A stretch of 64,000 nucleotides of DNA from Arthrinium phaeospermum (GCA_006503535.1 QYRS01000007.1:310001-374000), one strand, 5' to 3'; numbered from the stretch's first letter, positions 1 to 12,310 are shown. Notes: generated from the sequence alone by a model not told the origin. Made by a program: numbers and translations.

Positions 1-1495
1 CGACGGCGACGGACCCGTCGAGCGCGAAGGTGTACGAAAAGGTGTAATCATAGTTTCCGACCGTGGCAACAGCGCGCACGATGAAGCCGACGTTCTTGGA
101 CACCGTGACCCAGCCGTTGGTCGTGTGGCGCTGGATGGGCCCGTCGCCGTCAAACTCGAACAGGCAGACGCTGTCGGTGTGCGTGTGCGTCTGCTCGCGC
201 GCGTAGTAGCTCGTGTTCAGATAGGTGGCGTACTGCGGGCAGTCGTAGCCCTTGACGAGCTCGTACGTGTTGGTGCCGAAGCCGTAGTAGCTGTCGAGGT
301 AGGCGATGTGCGATGACCAGGGGTCGCTGCCGGCATAGTGGGCCAACGCCTCCTGCAGGCCCAACTCGTACATCACGCGCTCGCCCTTGAACTTGATATC
401 GTAGAAGGCAAGTCCCGTGTCCCGTGTGAAGCCCAGGTAGAAGCTGAAGTCCATCCACTCGACGTACTGCCGCTCTATGTCGACTTTGTGGCGCGGAGGA
501 CCGGCGGCAACGGCCATGGGCGGAGGGGTGTCGTCTCCGGGGTACGGGTCGCCCTGACGCTCTGTCCAGGCCCATTGCCCGTCGGGGTCCCGGCCGATCT
601 TCTCAAAGCCGGGGCTGAAGTAGGCGGTGCGGAAATCCTCTGTGGTCTCGTAGAAACGACCGTTGTAGTACCAGCCCTCGAGCTTCCACTTACTGGGGTC
701 GCGCCCGGTGACGTCCGATTTCATGTACAAACCGGCGCTCATGATGCTTCCGGTCTCGAACAGGCTGCTCGGCATCCGGGCAACGCCGTACCAGCGCTTC
801 ACGGTGCCGTCCTCCCCTTGCCATACGGGGTCGGTGGAGCCGAGCCTCAATGTGTCGTTCTCGTATCCGCTCAACGTGCCGCCCCACAGATCCATCGCAA
901 TGTCCTCGATGGAGCGGCCGATGGGGTGCAGCCATGCCGCCTGAGCAACCGGGCCATCCGCGTCCAGGTTGCGGATCTTGCCCTCGGTTTTGCGGGTAAA
1001 CGGGAACTCCAATGGGAGATACTTGGCCGTGGCGTTGTCGAGCGGCAGGGGACCGACTAAGATATCCTGGTAGGTGGGCGTCTCAGAGGCACGGTTGCTA
1101 AGCAGCACGTGGGCGTAGCGCTCGGGGGCCGGGGCGGACCCGTCCAGATAGGGCAAGACGTCGGTCTTGTTTGGCATCATGGCCTCCACGAGGATGATGC
1201 TGTTCTGCCAAACACCATCGATGCCGCTCACGGTGGGGGCCGTCAGGTTGAGCTCCGACTGCTGGACAAGCCACTCGATGACGGCGGCCGTTTCGGAGCT
1301 CGAGATGGGGGCCCACACATTCTCCTTAGGCGCCGTTGTGGCAGGAGCCACGGATGAGCATTGAGGTGATGTTTGGTTGACTGCGGACTGCCTGCTCGTG
1401 AGTCTCCTGTTCTCCAGCCAGGACCCAGCTAGTCGAGAAGCAGAGACGGTGCAATGCTGACCCAGCAGGGCAGCGTAGAGGAACTTGGGTAGCAT
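1..1495 (-). CDS. Copper amine oxidase (primary-amine oxidase), C-terminus cut by the window edge
   Basis: Oxidises primary amines to aldehydes with release of ammonia and hydrogen peroxide, using copper and a topaquinone cofactor. The frame is open without introns from the ATG at 1495 to base 1. The topaquinone motif N-Y-D-Y is visible (precursor Tyr482, codon 50-52), and the catalytic base is Asp401 in YLDSYYGFG (codon 293-295). The 81-residue spacing between them fits the family (about 83 in the E. coli enzyme). The copper-binding His-x-His pair and the rest of the C-terminal barrel lie beyond the window, so about 498 of an expected 650-800 residues are seen. The N-terminus (MLPKFLYAALLG...) is short and hydrophobic and may be a weak signal peptide. 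The start is the first ATG in frame, with a TATA box about 97 bases upstream. Family assignment is firm; the substrate is unknown. Confidence 0.9.
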   Translation of the reverse strand, partial: MLPKFLYAALLGQHCTVSASRLAGSWLENRRLTSRQSAVNQTSPQCSSVAPATTAPKENVWAPISSSETAAVIEWLVQQSELNLTAPTVSGIDGVWQNSIILVEAMMPNKTDVLPYLDGSAPAPERYAHVLLSNRASETPTYQDILVGPLPLDNATAKYLPLEFPFTRKTEGKIRNLDADGPVAQAAWLHPIGRSIEDIAMDLWGGTLSGYENDTLRLGSTDPVWQGEDGTVKRWYGVARMPSSLFETGSIMSAGLYMKSDVTGRDPSKWKLEGWYYNGRFYETTEDFRTAYFSPGFEKIGRDPDGQWAWTERQGDPYPGDDTPPPMAVAAGPPRHKVDIERQYVEWMDFSFYLGFTRDTGLAFYDIKFKGERVMYELGLQEALAHYAGSDPWSSHIAYLDSYYGFGTNTYELVKGYDCPQYATYLNTSYYAREQTHTHTDSVCLFEFDGDGPIQRHTTNGWVTVSKNVGFIVRAVATVGNYDYTFSYTFALDGSVAV

Positions 1496-1591
1496 CTGGT
1501 CTAGGAGGTGAGGCAGGGCTCAGCTCGGAGAATGGCAATGACCTGGCCAAACGGAGGATTGCAAACCCCATTATGCTGACATCCACGGGTA

Positions 1592-1597
1592 CTTATA
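1592..1597 (-). promoter_or_regulatory. TATA box of the copper amine oxidase gene
   Basis: The minus strand reads TATAAG here, in the context GTGTATAAGTACC, about 97 bases before the ATG at 1495. Position and sequence suit a fungal TATA element. It was picked by eye only. Confidence 0.45.
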
Positions 1598-3702
1598 CAC
1601 TCGGAAGTGTCAACTGCATGATCCGATTGTCGGTCCTCTCTCCTCTCGCAATCTAATCTGGAATCCCGCATGGAATATATTACGACCCCCTGTAGAGATG
1701 CAAAGCGCCACCCATATTGCGCTTGCGGATACCTGCAGAATACGGTAGGTGTTATGGCCAGCCTAGTGTTTGTTGCACAGCATCAGGCCGCGTTCGGGAG
1801 AATCGGGGCCTGACCGAAAGGTGAAGATCACCCCGGCACAATATGGCAGAACCTATGGGGAAGGGACAATCAGCGGGGCGCTCGGTTCCACTTCCTGATA
1901 ACGGAGGAGTCCGCAGGATGGGGGGAGAATAGGATGCTCCGGCATATACTGCCCACATTGGCCGGAGGTTGGTCCGTGGGTTCCTATAACATTGTGGCAA
2001 CCCCCACGACCACACTCAGTTGATAATCAAAAACAGATTGCGCGCTCACAGTTCATAATGACTCATTATCGTCCATAACTACTTTCTGCAGTACTAATGT
2101 ACTTTGGCTGCACCACGATATTAGTGCCTTGCAGGAGCAGCAGATGCCGAAATCGTTATCTGGTGCATCACGAAAGAGGGTATATGAGCCAATGATAAGG
2201 TATCTGACGTGATGGTAATGCCAAGAGCGAGACCTACGGATGCCGGTAGTTACGGGCCCGAGATCTGATCGCATCTCTTGTTGGGCTAGCGCTGCAGCGG
2301 GACAAGATAAGGAGAGCCGGGGGGTCATTGGGGTAACTTGATGCCCTTCTCCTATTGACGGAAAGACGCTTACACGGAATTTATCAGTCTAGATGTAGAA
2401 AATACGAGCGTGGGGCCATTATTGCCTGAGTCTACCTCCAATTCTTGAATAATTTGAATCATAAATATATACTGCAGAGGAGGGCAAGCCTCGACTTTGA
2501 TCGTGAGCGTGGAGATGTTCATTGCAATAACTGGAAGCCAGACCTCTCTTTGGAAGAGGCAAATCATTATTTCTGGGGCATCAGATAGGTTTATAATCAT
2601 GATTCGGCAGGGTAGGGCCTCGTAAGCGGGCGACGTTGTGCAACTGCGTATAGTTCATCAAGGCAGCGGACCCAATATGGTTGCAGGGTTATGCACTCGA
2701 CAGTAGAATAGCCATAATCATAGGGTATCTTGTCAACACTAGAAAGACCTTTCGTGCGGCAATGGTTGGCCACCCATGGGGAAAACCATTACGAAAGTGG
2801 CTGAGATCAAAGGTTTCAAGTAGGTGGGATAGAACTCAGTACTTCTGTTCAGAAGATAGACGCACGGAGATGGACCAGTGTGGTTTGGGGCAATCTTGCT
2901 TGGTTCAAGGAGACTGGCTGGTGTAGGGACGAACTTGACAAGGTACCTAGATCACTTTGGCGACTGCCTGTGTTCATGAACGATTGGGGAGGTCGATTGT
3001 TGTTACAGAAGCTAGGACTTCGTATTATTCATGCATGTGTTGAAAGTATCCTGACTGCGGCCAGGCAATGTTATATTACATTGTTGTACGCGAAGTGACC
3101 AGTGGTATTGATGATGGAGACATAACGTGACCACGAGACGCCCTGTGAGCAGATCCGGCGCGAATGGATAACCGATGCCAAGAGATACTCACGCCAATGG
3201 AGTGTTTCCAAAGACATTATGGAAGCCAAGACTAAAACAGCCGCACAGACTGGCGCCAGACGGCCCCTTGAACACTGCAAAAGGTTATTTGAACGACAAC
3301 CTCATGCCCACCGTCATCCTATCTAGGTGAAACCTGCACGGCATTCGAAGTGAAGCATGTTTTCATACGATTGGCGAACACGCAGCAAGCGCCAGCCCCA
3401 AACATCATCGGCCAAACAGTCCGTATTTGTGCCTAGATCACGAACCTAATAAAGAGGTAGAGGAGGGAGAAATGTATAAGAAGCTTCAAGCCACTTGATT
3501 CAAATTATATGTAATTCTCCCGTGAACTTGTCTGTACTCCCCTCGACTCTTCCTTCCCTTCCTGCCACCATCCTTCATTTAGCTGTTGACAGCATCTGCG
3601 GCTCGCCTTGCTCGTTTGCATTCACGTTCATTCTTGCAGATCCCAAGAGGGAAAGAGAAAAGGAAAGGGTAAAAAAAGAAACAACCGATATCTGTCATCA
3701 GT
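1598..3702. other. Intergenic stretch without a convincing gene
   Basis: Only short open frames with random-looking composition are present on both strands, and none has a recognisable motif or a good splice structure. The right part is the leader of the gene at 3703; TATAAG at 3475-3480 is a possible TATA element for it. Confidence 0.5.
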
Positions 3703-4378
3703 ATGCATTGCTTCACCATCTTCGTTTCCTCGGCGCTGGTCGCCTTCAGCTTCGCCGCCCCAACGCCGCAGGCTGCCACCGCAGCGTAGGTAACCCCCCT
3801 GATCAAGGACCGCGCCAGTTCTGATTCTCCTTTACTGATTCCGCAAACAGAGGCGGGGCAGGTGGACTCGCTGGCGGCGCCATCGACACGGCTGGTAGTC
3901 TGCTGGATGGGTCAGTCCCCCCTTTCCCCCATCAATGCGGTATTGCTACACTGCTGAATACAGGAATCGTCCAATAGTGCTGTCGGAACCGTCGGCAACG
4001 CTCTGGACGGAGTGGCAGGGGTGGCGGGCAACTTGGTTGATGGCGTAGGCGGTAAGTTCTCTACGGCCACGCTTCGGTATTGCGTTTCTGTATGAACCCG
4101 CTGACGAACCGGCAAATGCAGGTGTCGCTACCGGCGCTGTAGGCGCAGTCGGCGACGTAGCCAATGGGGCCGTCGGAGCCGTTGGAGATGTCGCCAATGG
4201 AGCGGTCGGAGCGGTCGGGGATGTCGCCAACGGGGCTGTTGGGGCCGTAGGTGGAGTCGCGAACGGTAAGCATCACTAGCCTCTTCATCGCGGATAATGC
4301 CCTGAATTGATGCTTCCTGGATGAGTGTAAACGGAAGAGCTGACCCAAACTCTCAAAATAGGAGTCGTTGGGGCCTAA
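3703..4378 (+). CDS. Small secreted protein of 11-residue Gly/Ala/Val/Asn repeats (125 aa)
   Basis: Five exons: 3703-3785, 3851-3910, 3978-4051, 4122-4265 and 4362-4378, all with GT-AG introns. Residues 1-19 (MHCFTIFVSSALVAFSFAA) form a clear signal peptide followed by PTPQ. The mature part is Gly-rich, then becomes 11-residue units. Exon 3 carries diverged copies (AVGTVGNALDG, VAGVAGNLVDG). Exon 4 has three near-identical VGAVGDVANGA units and a partial fourth. There are no cysteines after the signal peptide. The regular small-hydrophobic pattern with one acidic or Asn position per unit recalls 11-residue amphipathic repeats of LEA- or apolipoprotein-like proteins; that comparison is inference. 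I do not recognise the family. The intron 2 acceptor at 3977 was chosen because a nearer AG (3962) leads to stops, whereas 3977 keeps the repeat frame. Confidence 0.75.
4139..4265 (+). repeat. 33-base tandem coding repeat, 3.8 copies
   Basis: Units at 4139-4171, 4172-4204, 4205-4237 and partial 4238-4265 each encode VGAVGDVANGA or a close variant. Differences are mostly at third codon positions, so the protein repeat is better conserved than the DNA. Confidence 0.85.
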
Positions 4379-4984
4379 CTGGCGCCCAAACATGATGTCT
4401 AGACGATGTTGCCTGTGCCGTCCATGCTGATGGCGGATATACGGAGACTGGCAAAGTAGAGAGAAGCAATGCACTACTGCGAGTCGCAGCAGCCGCAAAT
4501 AACAGAAGCTCGTATCAGCTTTCCAATGCTTAGAACCAGTGACATATGTGACCAGAAATCCGCTCATCCGCCCGTTCATCGATTTCATGGGCTTTCATAC
4601 TCATTCCGACTATTGGCGCCAGCTCCAGCAAGTATCCAAGCCTATGGTGACAGTTTGATGCATACGAGAGATTACCTCATCACATGGCAAAGGCCCGGTT
4701 GCTTGAAATCAGTTATTAGATACTACAAGTTTATGTATAGTATGGAGTTGCGACTTTCTGCGCAGTCTGGGTAGCGCCACACAGGAGATGGGTATCATGA
4801 GTGTAAATACGAGAGTGGAGGACCCGAAACTTCCAGATAGAATAGTGCCACATGCACGACATATTCTATTATATAAAAAACCCCCAACAATTGGCCCCCT
4901 AGCTCCTAAAATGCACAATAAAAAAAATGATGACAGCTTCGAAAAGCCGACGCGACACGCATCAGTGCGCAACGAGTTCGAAAC
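4379..4984. other. Convergent 3' region between the repeat-protein gene and gem1
   Basis: Both neighbours end into this stretch, which should hold their 3' ends. I see no gene. A+T-rich runs near 4870-4930 may serve the gem1 or repeat-protein 3' end. Confidence 0.5.
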
Positions 4985-6880
4985 CTAGGTGGAGTTGGTT
5001 GAGCGCCTCCAGATCATGATGGCCGCGACAGCTGCACATGCCGTGGCACCCATGGCAATGTACAGGCCGGATCTGTCCGGGGGCGGTTCTTCGTTCTTGG
5101 GGAACGCAGTGCTGGGGTTGGTCGCGGCCTCTGCAAGGGCAACGAACAGCTCACTGATGCTGCTCCATGTCACACTGACATGCAGTGGCGTACTCATCAT
5201 GAGGCCCGAAGTGTATTGATCCGGTTGCACCTCGCTTCGCTGTGTTGTCTTATCCTTGTCTGCTTTCAGTGCAGTGTAGATAGCCGGCAGCTCGTCCAGT
5301 TGTGGGAATCGTTTTCGCAGTTCCACAATATGCGAGAAGGAATCCGGGTCAGAAGAGTCGTAAGCGTAGCATATCAGGTCACATGTGTCGAGCTTAGCCT
5401 GGTTTTCGAGGATTGCCGGCTCAAGCTCGCCCAATTCCTCTAGTATCAGGTAGCATTGCTTGCCACCGTGGAGTTCGACGCTGTTCACAGCCCGGCGCGG
5501 CTTGATGGTAGGATGGTATAAGCCATCGAATGGCCGATTGAGAAACGCGTTCAGCAGTGAAGATTTGCCAGCTCCTCCGGCACCGATGATGTAACATTGA
5601 ACAACGGCTCTTTCGACACGACCAGGCCGGTTCCTACGCTTGCGCGGTTTTGTAATCTTCAAGGCCGAGGTCAATGGTTCTTTCGAATTCGGCGGCTCAA
5701 ACCCCAGATAGGCTAAGTACTGCAAGGAGGTTTTGGGCTCTAGGAAGGTAGTCATACTCCATTGCGCGAGCCAGCCCTGCAGAGTGATGTGACCAGCTTC
5801 GTTCCGAACAGTCGTCGACGGAAACGACGAGTCGGCCCATGACTGTGGCAACCCCGGCGTCGGCGCAAACAAGGCGGCCAGCTCCTGGTCATTTAGACCA
5901 CCATCGTTATCCTTGTCAAACAGCAGGAACAAATCCACAAAGAAGCGGTAGCCGGCCGGGCTCAGCTCGGCCGAGGAATACTCCGGCACCTCAAACTTGG
6001 GCTGTATGAAGCTATCTTCCAAGCTCAGACTGTCTGTGTAGTGGTATTTCCTGAGGATGATCCATATAGTCTCATGGCGACCCTTCTCCGCATACATCTT
6101 GTTGAGTTGCAGGAAACCTTTCATGTCAACGCCTTTCTCGGTATCGGATGCGGGAACCGCTTTGGAGATGGATAGCTTGATATTTTCGAGATCCTCGCTA
6201 GTGAGGGGCTTGTCGAAGCATTTCGCCTGGAAGTTGTGCAGCTCTTGGTCGTTCAGAAATCCGTCCTGGTCCTTGTCGCAAAGGTAGAAGATTCTTCTAA
6301 GAGCGTTTACACAGGCTGGTTTTAACTTGCCCTCCTTGTGGTCGTAAAGAGGGGCAATGGGATGTGTAACAGCTTTCTGACACAGGAAGAACGTTTCGTT
6401 GACATTGTTGTGTTCCCGTGCGCTCGCCCGAATACACGAGTCGATTTCTCGGAACTCGTTCATGACAGGCAGCATCTCCTCCTCGACGATCTGCGGGGTG
6501 GTGCTGTCGTTGGTAAGGTCGCTTTTGTTGGCACACAGCACGACGGGGACGTTAACGCCGAGAGATCGGAAGTAGGGCATCCAAAAGAGAGCCACGCGTT
6601 CATAGCTGTAGTGGTCGCTATAGACTAGCAGTATGACATTGGACTTTCGAATCTCCTTTCGAAGTGTGGTTCGGTCCTGGGGCCGGGCCGAGGTGTCGAC
6701 AATGGTTGTGGTGACATTTTCGGGGGTGGTGATGCTCGGTGGGATCGTGATCTGGGGAAGGACGGACTGTATCTTGTTGCTCACGAAGACGTCTCTAACG
6801 AGCGAGGCAATCAAACTTGACTTGCCGGTACCTTCATCGCCGCATACACAGACGCGCACTTTCTTCTTGGTTAGCACCAT
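4985..6880 (-). CDS. gem1: Mitochondrial Rho GTPase (Miro/Gem1), 631 aa
   Basis: Tail-anchored GTPase of the outer mitochondrial membrane that controls mitochondrial shape and inheritance, and in yeast regulates the ER-mitochondria ERMES contact. Single exon. N-terminal GTPase with P-loop GDEGTGKS (14-21) and NKSD (118-121). EF-hand loops [12 protein letters not shown] (202-213) and [12 protein letters not shown] (322-333). Second GTPase with P-loop GAGGAGKS (433-440). A C-terminal membrane helix (about 606-623) is followed by WRRSTNST. Length and domain order match the family exactly. It is transcribed divergently from creC. Confidence 0.97.
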   Translation of the reverse strand: MVLTKKKVRVCVCGDEGTGKSSLIASLVRDVFVSNKIQSVLPQITIPPSITTPENVTTTIVDTSARPQDRTTLRKEIRKSNVILLVYSDHYSYERVALFWMPYFRSLGVNVPVVLCANKSDLTNDSTTPQIVEEEMLPVMNEFREIDSCIRASAREHNNVNETFFLCQKAVTHPIAPLYDHKEGKLKPACVNALRRIFYLCDKDQDGFLNDQELHNFQAKCFDKPLTSEDLENIKLSISKAVPASDTEKGVDMKGFLQLNKMYAEKGRHETIWIILRKYHYTDSLSLEDSFIQPKFEVPEYSSAELSPAGYRFFVDLFLLFDKDNDGGLNDQELAALFAPTPGLPQSWADSSFPSTTVRNEAGHITLQGWLAQWSMTTFLEPKTSLQYLAYLGFEPPNSKEPLTSALKITKPRKRRNRPGRVERAVVQCYIIGAGGAGKSSLLNAFLNRPFDGLYHPTIKPRRAVNSVELHGGKQCYLILEELGELEPAILENQAKLDTCDLICYAYDSSDPDSFSHIVELRKRFPQLDELPAIYTALKADKDKTTQRSEVQPDQYTSGLMMSTPLHVSVTWSSISELFVALAEAATNPSTAFPKNEEPPPDRSGLYIAMGATACAAVAAIMIWRRSTNST

Positions 6881-8112
6881 CGGGGTCTGGAGTTACAGCA
6901 GGACATGGACGGGAAAGGTCAGGACAGGGGTGCAAAGGAATTGGAAATATACCGGTGGCCATGGCTCGATGGGGGAAAGACCTAGGAGGGAAATCGATTG
7001 CTTCACGATGATGCCATCCCAAGCTTCTTTAGGTGGTAGATGCTGGCGGGACAAGCGGGTAGCAAGAAGGTTTAGGTATGCCGGTTAGCGAACACCAAGT
7101 CAGGCCTCCAGCAAGGTTGGGCAATCGGCAGCAGCCTTCTTTTTGCAAGCAATGCAACCAGAGGGAAGATCCCCAGCGACGATACCCACTCTCTGGACGA
7201 AGAGGGACACTCTCACACTCCAGTCAAAATGGCCTTCGAATTGTTGGAGGAGCTCTCTCGGTGCCGGGTGCAATGACAGCTGCAAGTCTGCAGGATTGCA
7301 TGCAGGAAAAAAGGGTAAAGAGAAGACAGGATTGAATTGATTGGGCGGTTCGCGGCGCGACAGCTTCCTGAATTGGCTGGTCGGCGCTATTGGATGATTG
7401 GTGCCATCGGTCCCTCTTTGCCCGGGTCATTGGATACCACTGGCCGCCCATCATGGAAGTCCGAGCAATCCAGGTGGGTGGCTGTCAAGTGTCTTTGGCG
7501 ATTTTATATATATCTTGAGACAACAACATGTCAAACCCTAAGTATATGTATACCTGGTATATAGCAAATAGCTCGCGATGTTCAAATGCATTGACAGTTG
7601 CAATCCACGGCGACAAAAAGGTACAGCGACCCTAAGCTACCAATTGATCGACCCCCCTCTTAGGTCGTCATCTGGAAGCATCGCTGTCTACGTACCCCAC
7701 ATTATACACGTTCAGCGACGGGTATCCCTGCTCGCTTCCACGCGCAATGCACTTGCTGGCCTGGGCAGCTGGGGTAATGGATAACGGGACCTTCCATTTG
7801 GGACCGACAGGACAAATCGAAAAGAGGATGACCTTCCTTGCGATCCAGGTCCAGGGTCCAGCGACTGGCAATTCACTTTTCCCCATGTCTTTCGTGTGCT
7901 TACCGCTGTCATCTTCCCCAGTCTGTTTCGTGGCTAATCATCTTGCATTGAATCATTCGTAATCAAACACTACCACATCCCGCGCGTCACGTCACACAAG
8001 ATCGCAGTCTGCTGCTGTTCGGTTATGGTCTGTACGTGTGCGACTCGGTAGAGGGCGGCGCACGCCTCTCAGCGGATATACTAGACCCCGATTGCCTTCT
8101 TGATTGCCCACC
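6881..8112. other. Divergent promoter region of gem1 and creC
   Basis: About 1.2 kb between the start codons of two genes reading away from each other. Several short open frames occur but none looks coding. The right half probably includes the creC 5' leader. Confidence 0.6.
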
Positions 8113-10221
8113 ATGTTGTAAGTTGCCTTCTTGGACTGTTGCGACCACCCTCTCGGGGAAAAGACTGGCCACTGACGACAAGTTTGCGACACAGCGTCCT
8201 TCCACCTCCGCCACGCTACCCTACGCAAGCGGCGTACAATGCCGCTGTGGCTGCCGGCCAGGCCACTCCCATGATTGAGACGAACAACATCCTCACGACC
8301 CCCGAAGAGCAGTTTCTTGTCGGCGAAGGCACCTACGTCCTGAAGGAAGATCTACACCTTGCGACACCGCCGCCGCACCCCTCGGAAGCGCCCGTGATCA
8401 ACCCGAACCCACTGGCCACCACCCCCCAGCCCGCCACGGCCGGCACGAAGGTCTCCCTGCTCAGCTTTGCCATCCGCCCGCCGCCCCCTGCCTTCTTCCG
8501 CCTGACCTCGGCAACCACACTTTCCGCGAGCATCGCCGAACATCCCAACGAGAGTCGCGAGTCCCACGATGCCAAGTTCAGTAGTGATGGAGAGGGACAG
8601 CGGGCTTCTTTCAGCGACGGAGGCCCCTCCACCTCCATGACTGCGGCGTCTGCCCCTGCTTTTGGGGAAGGCAATGCTTCGCTCGCCCCCGAGAAGACTA
8701 AGGATGCTAATAAGAGACGCAAACCGAAGAACAACATGACTAAGAGCAACTCGTCCTTCATTTCGCGTGTCATTATCAACGAATCCTTTACGAAGAAGTT
8801 GGCAGATCGCCCGGGTGACGGCCTGTTCGCCTTTGCCAACATCAATCGAGCTTTCCAGTGGCTGGACCTGTCGTCCCCTAACAAGGCAGACTACCTCACC
8901 AAGATTCTGTTTACGAAGGCGCATTGTCTATGCCATGCTGTCAATAAGGTCACCAAGGGGCCAGGACATCTCGATCTCATCATGGGCTTCTCCACGGGCG
9001 AGATTATTTGGTGGGAGCCGATCTCGCAGAGATATACGAGGCTGAATAAGAACGTACAGTTGCCTGCCCTCTTACGCCTCCGTTTGGAGATCTTGCCTTT
9101 GTCCTAACTGTGATATAGGGCATCATCAACAAGACACCAGTGTCAGAGATCCAATGGATTCCTGGTTCGGAAAACCATTTTATGGCTGCCCACATGGATG
9201 GCTCGCTAGTTGTGTACGACAAGGAGAAAGAAGACGCCGCCTTCAACCCAGACGAGGAGGAAGGGGCCGCCGATGGTGAGGTCGAAACCTCTGTCAGAGG
9301 TGTAGATCATTTGTCACGGATCCAGATTCTGAAGTCGGTGCACTCGAAAAATCAGAAGACCAACCCCGTGGCTATCTGGAAGCTTTCCAACCAGCGCATC
9401 AATGCATTCGCCTTTTCGCCAGATAACCGCCACATTGCGGTGGTCTCCGAAGATGGGACCATGCGTATTATAGACTACCTCAAAGAACAGTATGGCAGAC
9501 CTCCCCAGCCCCTAAAACTTATGTTCACAACTGACCGGTCTCATAGGCTACTCAACATCTTCAATGCATATTTCGGCGGCTTGAGCTGCGTCTGCTGGTC
9601 GCCTGACGGGAAGTATGTCGTGACCGGCGGCCAGGATGACTTGATCTCAATATGGTGCCCTTCTGAGAGATCACTGATCGCGCGATGCCGGGGCCATCAG
9701 TCATGGGTAACGTCGGTTGCATTTGATCCCTGGAGATGTGACGAACGAAATTACCGATTTGGGAGTGTCGGCGAAGATGGCAGGTTGTGCCTATGGGACT
9801 TCAATGTTGGGATGCTGCATAGGCCAAAGGCTGTAAGTCCAATACCCTTTCCGTCACCCTCTGTCCCTGGGTATAAGATCAATACTAATAGACCATACAG
9901 ACCTCGGTTCGACATCGTGGTTCTATTTCGTCACGTACGACAAACCTCCAACGTGCGGAAACGCAGGGAACAATGCCTAGTAGGATGCGCTCAAACTCCG
10001 GGTATTCGGGCCATGAAGGTGCAGAGGACGACATCCAAAGCATCAGTGTTCCAGTCGAGCCGCGATCGATGACAGCAACAATTCCGCCCGTCCTGACCAA
10101 GAAGGCGGACAAGGATCCGTTATGTTGGCTGGAGTTCACTGATGAATCCATCATGACGAGCTCCAAGACAGGCCATTTGCGAACGTGGAAGAGACCGTCC
10201 GACAACCCAGCAGCCGAGTAG
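8113..10221 (+). CDS. creC: Catabolite repression protein CreC, WD40-repeat partner of deubiquitinase CreB (613 aa)
   Basis: In Aspergillus, CreC is the WD40 partner that stabilises the deubiquitinase CreB in carbon catabolite repression. Exons: 8113-8117, 8195-9053, 9119-9489, 9547-9832, 9901-10221. The first exon is only ATG-TT; splicing gives an N-terminus [11 protein letters not shown], as in known CreC proteins. Family blocks follow: [20 protein letters not shown], a Ser/Pro-rich stretch and a WD40 domain. The repeats include [36 protein letters not shown] and a block ending [10 protein letters not shown]. Intron 3 (9490-9546) is 57 bases and in frame, so read-through would insert 19 residues; splicing restores [17 protein letters not shown]. 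It lies 6 kb from creD. Confidence 0.93.
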
Positions 10222-11957
10222 TGTTAGTGGGTAGTCAATCATTGTAGTCACGGCTTGTATCTTTGGGCATAAAGCTGGGCGTTCCGTGACTGGCTCCGTT
10301 GCTTCTACTTCAGCATCATTAGGCGGGGAAGGTGATCAAGACTCGCTCAGCATCCGAATGAGGATCGTGTAATTAAGTATATAGACATGCGAGTAAAACG
10401 TTAGTATTAAGTTTGTTGAAAGTTGACTGTTGAGTTGGTGAAAACAAGCAAGTTGGGTGTTCTAGAATGCCCTGACGGCAATGCCTTGTTGTTCACCTTT
10501 CTCATTAGTCAAATCCTTGAGACGATGGGGGAGGCAAAGGGGGGAAGAGCGTGGGGACTGGAGGGTCAACGACTCGTTGAAGATGGGGTTGAGATGGGGC
10601 ATTCACAGGCCTGGCAGAAAGCAGTCGCAATGCTTCTCCAAATTCCCAGTTTCAAGAGAAATTTTTGCCTCGGTCTGGAAAGAGGCGAGTCCACCCTGTC
10701 TCTGCTACTTCGTTTGTCCTGAATGGTCGAGATCCCGCCCAAAAAAGTCCGCCCGTGGGGAGATGTGAGCCGACCCCCGAAAGTGATCTGCAGGACCCTC
10801 TCGTTAAGTGCCGCGCATATGTAATTACTATGTAGCATCTCTCGTGCAGTACTCGTGCCATTTATCAAGTATTCAGCGCATTGCGTGTCTTCAGCAGCAG
10901 CTAGTATCTGACTCTAGGCTCGAGAAGGGCAACTCCAGGCAGATCGTATATCCGCCGGAAGCGCCAGCAACGTATGAGGCATGTGCACACACAAAAACAA
11001 CGATAAGGGGGGCGATCCCGGGCTGCGGGCTACCAGATCCGGTAGCCAGCAAACAATATTGTCCAGGTAGTAGTATGAGGCGACGAAGAAGAAGAAGCGG
11101 GCGCTTGCGAATTCCGATCTGGGGAATCGATCACGGGCGGTGGCTACAGTCCATTGCCTGTCGATCTGCCGACGATCCTCTCCGAGATGGTAAAGCGGGA
11201 TGGGCGAAAAATTATACCGCGGGGAAATTCACGTCAAATCATCCCGTACCCAGGTCAGGCAGTTGGCAGGTAGTGCGATAGGGAAAGAAATGGGTGGTTC
11301 TTTTGGCTTATCTCTGGAGGTTTGCTTTCTTTTGAAACATACGACGGCCGACCTCTGGTCATACGACATCCGAGAAAACACCTGAGGTCTGCGGTGCGGC
11401 CGGACGGGGGACTCCAGATTTGGAGGTTGCAATATGCATAGCAACCCCCCTTCCCCTCCGTCGTCTATATCCAGCCCTATTATGCGGGGAACTTCCAGCA
11501 ACAACGCCGTCGTATTCGTCGAAAGGGGAAGATGGTTCGCATGCAAGCTTTCCAGATAGGTACGTTCCATACACATGTTTGCTGCTTGCATACCTGCAAT
11601 GTAAGTGAGAGGCGAAGTTGCCGCCGGACCCAATGAAAGCGCACTGGCACGATCAAAAGGGTCAAGTGAAGCCAAGGAAGCCAAGGTTAAAAGCGGTTCG
11701 GAAATAGACTAACAAGTCCAAAAGCATGGAATGCTCTGCTTTCCCGCCCCCTCTCTTCTACATACATACACATACATGACAGAAGAAGCTTGAAAGGATG
11801 TTGATCACGATCTCAGATATCTCGAGACCAAGTTCGGCTATACCGCTGCCGCCAAAGAGTGGCTCGCGCTCGTACGATGCGTGCGGGACGATCCGTTGAC
11901 TGACCCCCAATATAGGTTGCAGCGGGAAGCAGGCCGAGTGGGTTTCTATTTGGGACA

Positions 11958-11976
11958 TGTGTGTGTGTGTGCACAC
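11958..11976. repeat. TG/CA microsatellite, self-complementary
   Basis: Seven TG units run directly into CACAC, forming a short Z-DNA-prone alternating purine-pyrimidine tract. Confidence 0.8.
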
Positions 11977-12211
11977 GCGTACAATTTCGCTGAGCTGTTT
12001 GGAAATGCGACATGACTAGCAGACGAGTACATAATAGTATGCGGTCTGGTTTTGACGTGTTCTCGCAAGGCGTTTATTATGTAAGAAATCGCATTCGCCC
12101 CTGACAGAAAAAGGAGGCCGACGTAGTATATAGTACGTTCAGTGACCAGAAGTATAGCCGGTAAGTCACGGGGAGGCCAAAAGGGGAACTGAATGCAACA
12201 CCAGATAAACT

Positions 12212-12310
12212 TCAGGTAATTCCAAGATTTGCGCCCGAAGCCATGTAGGAGCCCACCACGGTGATGAAGCTCGTCAGCCCAATGGCCAGAACTCCCGTCA
12301 AGTCTGTCAT
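12212..12310 (-). CDS. Possible last exon or micro-ORF with one membrane helix (32 aa)
   Basis: The minus strand from 12310 encodes 32 residues with a hydrophobic stretch TGVLAIGLTSFITVVGSYMA ending SGANLGIT. The frame stays open upstream (ESSPLFGLSISDT) to an AG at about 12350 that could be an acceptor, so this may be the last exon of a membrane protein. I could not find supporting upstream exons. No family is recognised. Confidence 0.22.
   Translation of the reverse strand: MTDLTGVLAIGLTSFITVVGSYMASGANLGIT

Noticed and set aside
338..1060. 240-codon plus-strand open frame
   Set aside because: Antisense shadow of the copper amine oxidase, whose active-site motifs are on the minus strand.
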